From Saccharopolyspora elongata (GTDB taxonomy: Bacteria; Actinomycetota; Actinomycetes; Mycobacteriales; Pseudonocardiaceae), in assembly GCF_004348985.1 (NCBI RefSeq), contig NZ_SMKW01000001.1, positions 287,834-351,833 on the forward strand: a DNA stretch of 64,000 nucleotides, given 5' to 3'. A program made the position numbers and the translations under genes. The notes under the pieces were generated by a model. The model searched no databases. It had not been told where the DNA came from and saw only the letters and a list, made by a program, of their open reading frames with translations. Below, piece after piece: positions 61,325 through 64,000 of the stretch (position 1 is the first letter of the stretch; each line of letters opens with the position of its first letter).

Positions 61325-61370
61325 CGCAATTTCAATGGAAATCAGAGGTCCGATTTCCATTGAAATTGCG
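61325..61370. repeat. Long palindrome, AATTTCAATGGAAATC family, copy 2
   Basis: CGCAATTTCAATGGAAATC (61325-61343), spacer of 8 nt, complement at 61352-61370 (19-bp arms). A half-site TTCCATTGAAATCGCGG recurs at 61447-61463. It lies between convergent GGDEF and ino1 genes. Confidence 0.8.
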
Positions 61371-61374
61371 CGAG

Positions 61375-61403
61375 TTATCCACAACCGGCCGAAGTTGTCC
61401 ACA
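61375..61403 (+). promoter_or_regulatory. Pair of perfect DnaA boxes outside oriC
   Basis: TTATCCACA (61375-61383) and TTGTCCACA (61395-61403), the same strand, start-to-start 20 bp (about two helical turns), roughly 59 kb from oriC. Confidence 0.65.
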
Positions 61404-61463
61404 AGGGTTCGGTGTGTCGTGGCGTGACACGCCGACAGTGCGCAACTTCCATTGAAATCGCGG

Positions 61464-62579
61464 TCAGCGCTCCAGTTTGCCGGCGATGAAGTCCTCGACC
61501 GCCTGGTAGGCGGCGGAGTCGGAGTACTGTTCCGGCGGCGACTTCATGAAGTACGACGACGCGGACAGGATCGGCCCGCCGATGCCCCGGTCCTTGGCGA
61601 TCTTGGCGGCCCGGATCGCGTCGATGATGATCCCCGCCGAGTTCGGCGAGTCCCACACCTCCAGCTTGTACTCCAGGTTCAGCGGCACGTCGCCGAACGC
61701 GCGGCCCTCCAGCCGGATGTAGGCCCACTTGCGGTCGTCCAGCCACGGCACGTAGTCCGACGGCCCGATGTGCACGTTGCGCTTGCCGAGGTCGCGGTCC
61801 ACCTGCGAGGTCACCGACTGCGTCTTGGAGGTCTTCTTCGACTCCAGCCGCTCCAGTTCCTTCATGTTCAGGAAGTCCATGTTGCCGCCGACGTTCAGCT
61901 GCATCGTGCGGTCCAGGTGCACGCCGCGGTCCTCGAACAGCTTGGCCAGCACCCGGTGCGTGATGGTGGCCCCGACCTGCGACTTGATGTCGTCGCCGAC
62001 GATCGGCACGCCCGCGTCGGTGAACTTCTGCGCCCACTCCGGGTCGGAGGCGATGAACACCGGCAGCGCGTTGACGAAGGCCACGCCGGCGTCCAGCGCG
62101 CACTGCGCGTAGAACTTGTCCGCCGCTTCGGAGCCCACCGGCAGGTAGGACACCAGGACGTCGACCTCGGCGTCCTTGAGCGCCTGCACCACGTCGACCG
62201 GCCGCTCGTCGGACTCCTCGATGGTCTCCCGGTAGAAGCGGCCGAGACCGTCGTAGGTGTGGCCGCGCTGCACGGTGACGCCCAGCGGGGGCACGTCGGC
62301 GATCTTGATGGTGTTGTTCTCGCTGGCGACGATCGCCTCGGACAGATCGCGGCCGACCTTCTTCGCGTCCACGTCGAAGGCGGCGACGAACTTCACGTCG
62401 CGCACGTGGTAGTCGCCGAAGGTGACGTGCATCAGGCCCGGAACCCGGGTCCCGGGCTCGGCGTCGGCGTAGTAGTGAACGCCCTGCACCAGCGACGCCG
62501 CGCAGTTCCCGACGCCCACGATCGCCACCCGCACCGCTCGACGATCTCCGCCCATGGCAGGGCCCTCCTTCTTGCTCAT
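61464..62579 (-). CDS. ino1: Inositol-3-phosphate synthase
   Basis: Converts glucose 6-phosphate to 1L-myo-inositol 1-phosphate (NAD-dependent), feeding phosphatidylinositol and mycothiol synthesis. 371 aa from ATG 62579, which overlaps the padR stop (ATGA); ATG 62555 with AAGGAGG is an equally good start (363 aa). NAD motif [32 protein letters not shown] and [20 protein letters not shown] are conserved. Synteny ino1-padR-x-DUF5318-ponA as in M. tuberculosis. Confidence 0.94.
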   Translation of the reverse strand: MSKKEGPAMGGDRRAVRVAIVGVGNCAASLVQGVHYYADAEPGTRVPGLMHVTFGDYHVRDVKFVAAFDVDAKKVGRDLSEAIVASENNTIKIADVPPLGVTVQRGHTYDGLGRFYRETIEESDERPVDVVQALKDAEVDVLVSYLPVGSEAADKFYAQCALDAGVAFVNALPVFIASDPEWAQKFTDAGVPIVGDDIKSQVGATITHRVLAKLFEDRGVHLDRTMQLNVGGNMDFLNMKELERLESKKTSKTQSVTSQVDRDLGKRNVHIGPSDYVPWLDDRKWAYIRLEGRAFGDVPLNLEYKLEVWDSPNSAGIIIDAIRAAKIAKDRGIGGPILSASSYFMKSPPEQYSDSAAYQAVEDFIAGKLER

Positions 62580-63166
62580 CTGTCGTGTCCTTGCAGTTCT
62601 TGCTCGCCGACGTTGGGTCGGCCCGGCGCCGCAGCAGCCTGCTCGGCGCGTTCCTGTTCGATGATTTCGTCGAGCCAGCGGACCTCGTGCTCGCTGTGGT
62701 CCAGCCGGAGCCGGTGCAGCTCGCGGGTATACCGGTCCAACCGGTCCCCGGAGCCCGCCAATGCGCTGCGCAGGCCGTCGCGGCGTTCCTCGACGCGGCG
62801 CCGACGCCCTTCCAGGATCCGCATCCGGACCTCGGCCGGCGTGCGGGAGAAGAACACCATGTGCACGCCGAAGGCGTTGTCGTCGCAGGCCTGCGGCCCG
62901 CAGTCGCCGACCAGCTCGGCGAACCGGTGCTGCCCGGCAGCTGTGATGCGGTACACGCGGCGCGTCCGCCGACCCCACCCGCGCGAGCCGGGTGCGTCGG
63001 TTTCTTCCTCGATCAACCCGGCGCGCTGCAGCCTGCGCAACGTCGGGTACAAAGTTCCGCAGGACAGTGCGCGGAAGGCGCCGAGCGCGTCGTGCAACCG
63101 CTTCCGCAGCTCATAGCCGTGCATCGGGGCTTCGTGGAGCAGCCCGAGCACGGCGAGTTCCAGCAT
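62576..63166 (-). CDS. PadR family transcriptional regulator
   Basis: 196 aa from ATG 63166 ([20 protein letters not shown]) with GGAGGAGG upstream. Winged HTH of the PadR type: [20 protein letters not shown] then [22 protein letters not shown]-terminal coiled-coil (about 120-185) mediates dimers. It is translationally coupled to ino1 and probably regulates it (an IpsA/PadR-like role is inferred from neighbours). Confidence 0.9.
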   Translation of the reverse strand: MLELAVLGLLHEAPMHGYELRKRLHDALGAFRALSCGTLYPTLRRLQRAGLIEEETDAPGSRGWGRRTRRVYRITAAGQHRFAELVGDCGPQACDDNAFGVHMVFFSRTPAEVRMRILEGRRRRVEERRDGLRSALAGSGDRLDRYTRELHRLRLDHSEHEVRWLDEIIEQERAEQAAAAPGRPNVGEQELQGHDR

Positions 63167-63407
63167 TCGCACCTCCTCCGCCCGCGTTCAGCGCCCGATT
63201 GCCGCCCAATCGCGGCGCCGGATTCCAGGGCGGCCCCGCACACCACAGATCGCGGCGAGGCAGGCCACCCTTCGGATTGTATCGCGCCGATATATCGGAA
63301 AACACAATCGAGCGGCCCTTGACGTGGTGGTCGTCACCGCTGGTGGCGGTCGGGGGCCCGGCCTGCCCTGAACGGCGCATGGAGCAGCCGTCGCCGACAC
63401 GTACTCT

Positions 63408-63818
63408 GTGGGCGTGCGGACCCAACGGCAAGTGGTCGACTACGCGTTGCAGCGCCGAGCGCTGCTCGCGCAGGTCCACGCTGGCCGCGTCGGGGTGATG
63501 GAGGTCTGCGACGCCGATCCGTACCTGCTGCGGGCGGCGAAATTCCATGGTGAGCCGAGCGGGGTGACCTGCCCGGTGTGCCGGAAGGAACCGTTGACCC
63601 TGGTCTCCTGGGTCTTCGGCGACGCCCTCAAGCACGCGTCCGGAACGGCGCGGGCCCCCGAGGAGCTCGACCGGATGGCGGCCATGTTCGAGGAGTTCAA
63701 CGTCTACGTCGTAGAGGTATGCCGCACATGTAATTGGAACCACCTGGTGCAGTCGTACGTCCTCGGGACAGATGGGTTGAACAACAGCCGGTCCCGGCGC
63801 AAGACTGCAGCGGAGTGA
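63408..63818 (+). CDS. DUF5318 family protein (zinc-ribbon-like)
   Basis: 136 aa from GTG 63408; GTG 63414 is an alternative. Conserved small actinobacterial protein with two CxxC pairs, CPVC (about 55-58) and CRTC (about 105-108), fitting a zinc ribbon, and EFNVYVVEVCRTCNWNHLVQ near the end. It is the equivalent of M. tuberculosis Rv0049 beside ponA1. Function unknown. Confidence 0.85.
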   Translation: MGVRTQRQVVDYALQRRALLAQVHAGRVGVMEVCDADPYLLRAAKFHGEPSGVTCPVCRKEPLTLVSWVFGDALKHASGTARAPEELDRMAAMFEEFNVYVVEVCRTCNWNHLVQSYVLGTDGLNNSRSRRKTAAE

Positions 63819-63921
63819 CGGCGGTCGTGACCCCGAACACGATCGCGCGCCCGGTGCGGCGCAAACCCCGACGTGAACGCATCACACGGCGTCCGACGAC
63901 GCCTGTCCTGGAGGCCCACTC

Positions 63922-64000
63922 GTGAACGACGAGCGTGACGACCCCACCCGAGGGCGCCACTCACGGCATCCGCACCCCGACGGTCGAGGCACGCCACCCC
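63922..64000 (+). CDS. Start of a probable penicillin-binding protein gene (partial)
   Basis: The GTG at 63922 follows GGAGG at 8 nt and opens a frame to the window edge: VNDERDDPTRGRHSRHPHPD then GRGTPP. The proline/arginine-rich N-terminus fits the cytoplasmic tail of a bifunctional transglycosylase/transpeptidase (ponA), which follows DUF5318 in related genomes. Only 26 codons are visible, so identity rests on synteny. Confidence 0.45.
   Translation, partial: MNDERDDPTRGRHSRHPHPDGRGTPP

Overview
The window is high-GC actinobacterial chromosome around the replication origin. Gene content and order (rpmH-rnpA-yidD-yidC-jag-rsmG-parA-parB on one side of dnaA, dnaN-gnd on the other, then amidase-trxA-trxB-antisigma-sigM-kinase/murJ-DUF6049-NUDIX-CCA, and leuS and ino1-padR-DUF5318 further out) match the origin neighbourhood of mycobacteria and other Actinomycetia. 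GTG starts, the gnd gene behind dnaN and the secreted and regulatory content suggest a Pseudonocardiaceae member, perhaps Saccharopolyspora; the genus is an inference.

Layout. 1-5074: gnd (partial), dnaN, an approximately 1.4 kb oriC with a dense DnaA-box cluster, and dnaA, all leftward. 5681-11188: rightward ribosome/membrane-insertion operon (rpmH, rnpA, yidD, yidC, jag), then rsmG-parA-parB with six parS sites between 8315 and 11304. 11310-20000: ddl, an aminotransferase, a GNAT protein, a CwlM-like amidase, trxA/trxB, and sigM with a putative anti-sigma factor. 20290-29660: SH3-like secreted protein, a pseudokinase and MurJ as two separate genes, DUF6049, NUDIX, CCA-adding enzyme and YqgE. 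29661-30404: a decayed corA remnant beside an extra-origin DnaA-box cluster, and an SdpI-like membrane protein. 31484-34660: a compact island with a fused type I modification/specificity protein and a HEPN (Abi-like) protein, next to a possible small structured RNA, bounded by 29-bp direct repeats. It appears to sit in the 3' end of the phytase-like gene. 34681-37743: leucine leader peptide with terminator, then leuS. 37796-48090: metabolic and secreted genes (acyl-CoA dehydrogenase with a palindromic operator, PEP mutase family, secreted proteins, a frameshifted RidA gene, a lipoprotein, TetR, glutaredoxin-like, PTS enzyme I with a DasR-type operator). 48322-53401: a leftward cluster of sensor kinase, response regulator, two paralogous 55/57-residue peptides, a PqqD-like/M50 membrane metalloprotease and a SARP-type activator. 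53576-64000: two GGDEF proteins, an AI-2E family transporter, two secreted proteins, a GT87 mannosyltransferase, ino1, padR, DUF5318 and the start of a probable penicillin-binding protein gene.

The two most interesting systems are the peptide cluster and the direct-repeat-bounded HsdMS-HEPN island. In the peptide cluster, three CCGTCAC heptamers with an exact 11-bp period, the layout of SARP operators, lie upstream of the peptides. Non-coding structure is also rich: long perfect palindromes sit between most convergent gene pairs, and a dispersed intergenic repeat ends in a hairpin maintained by paired base changes.
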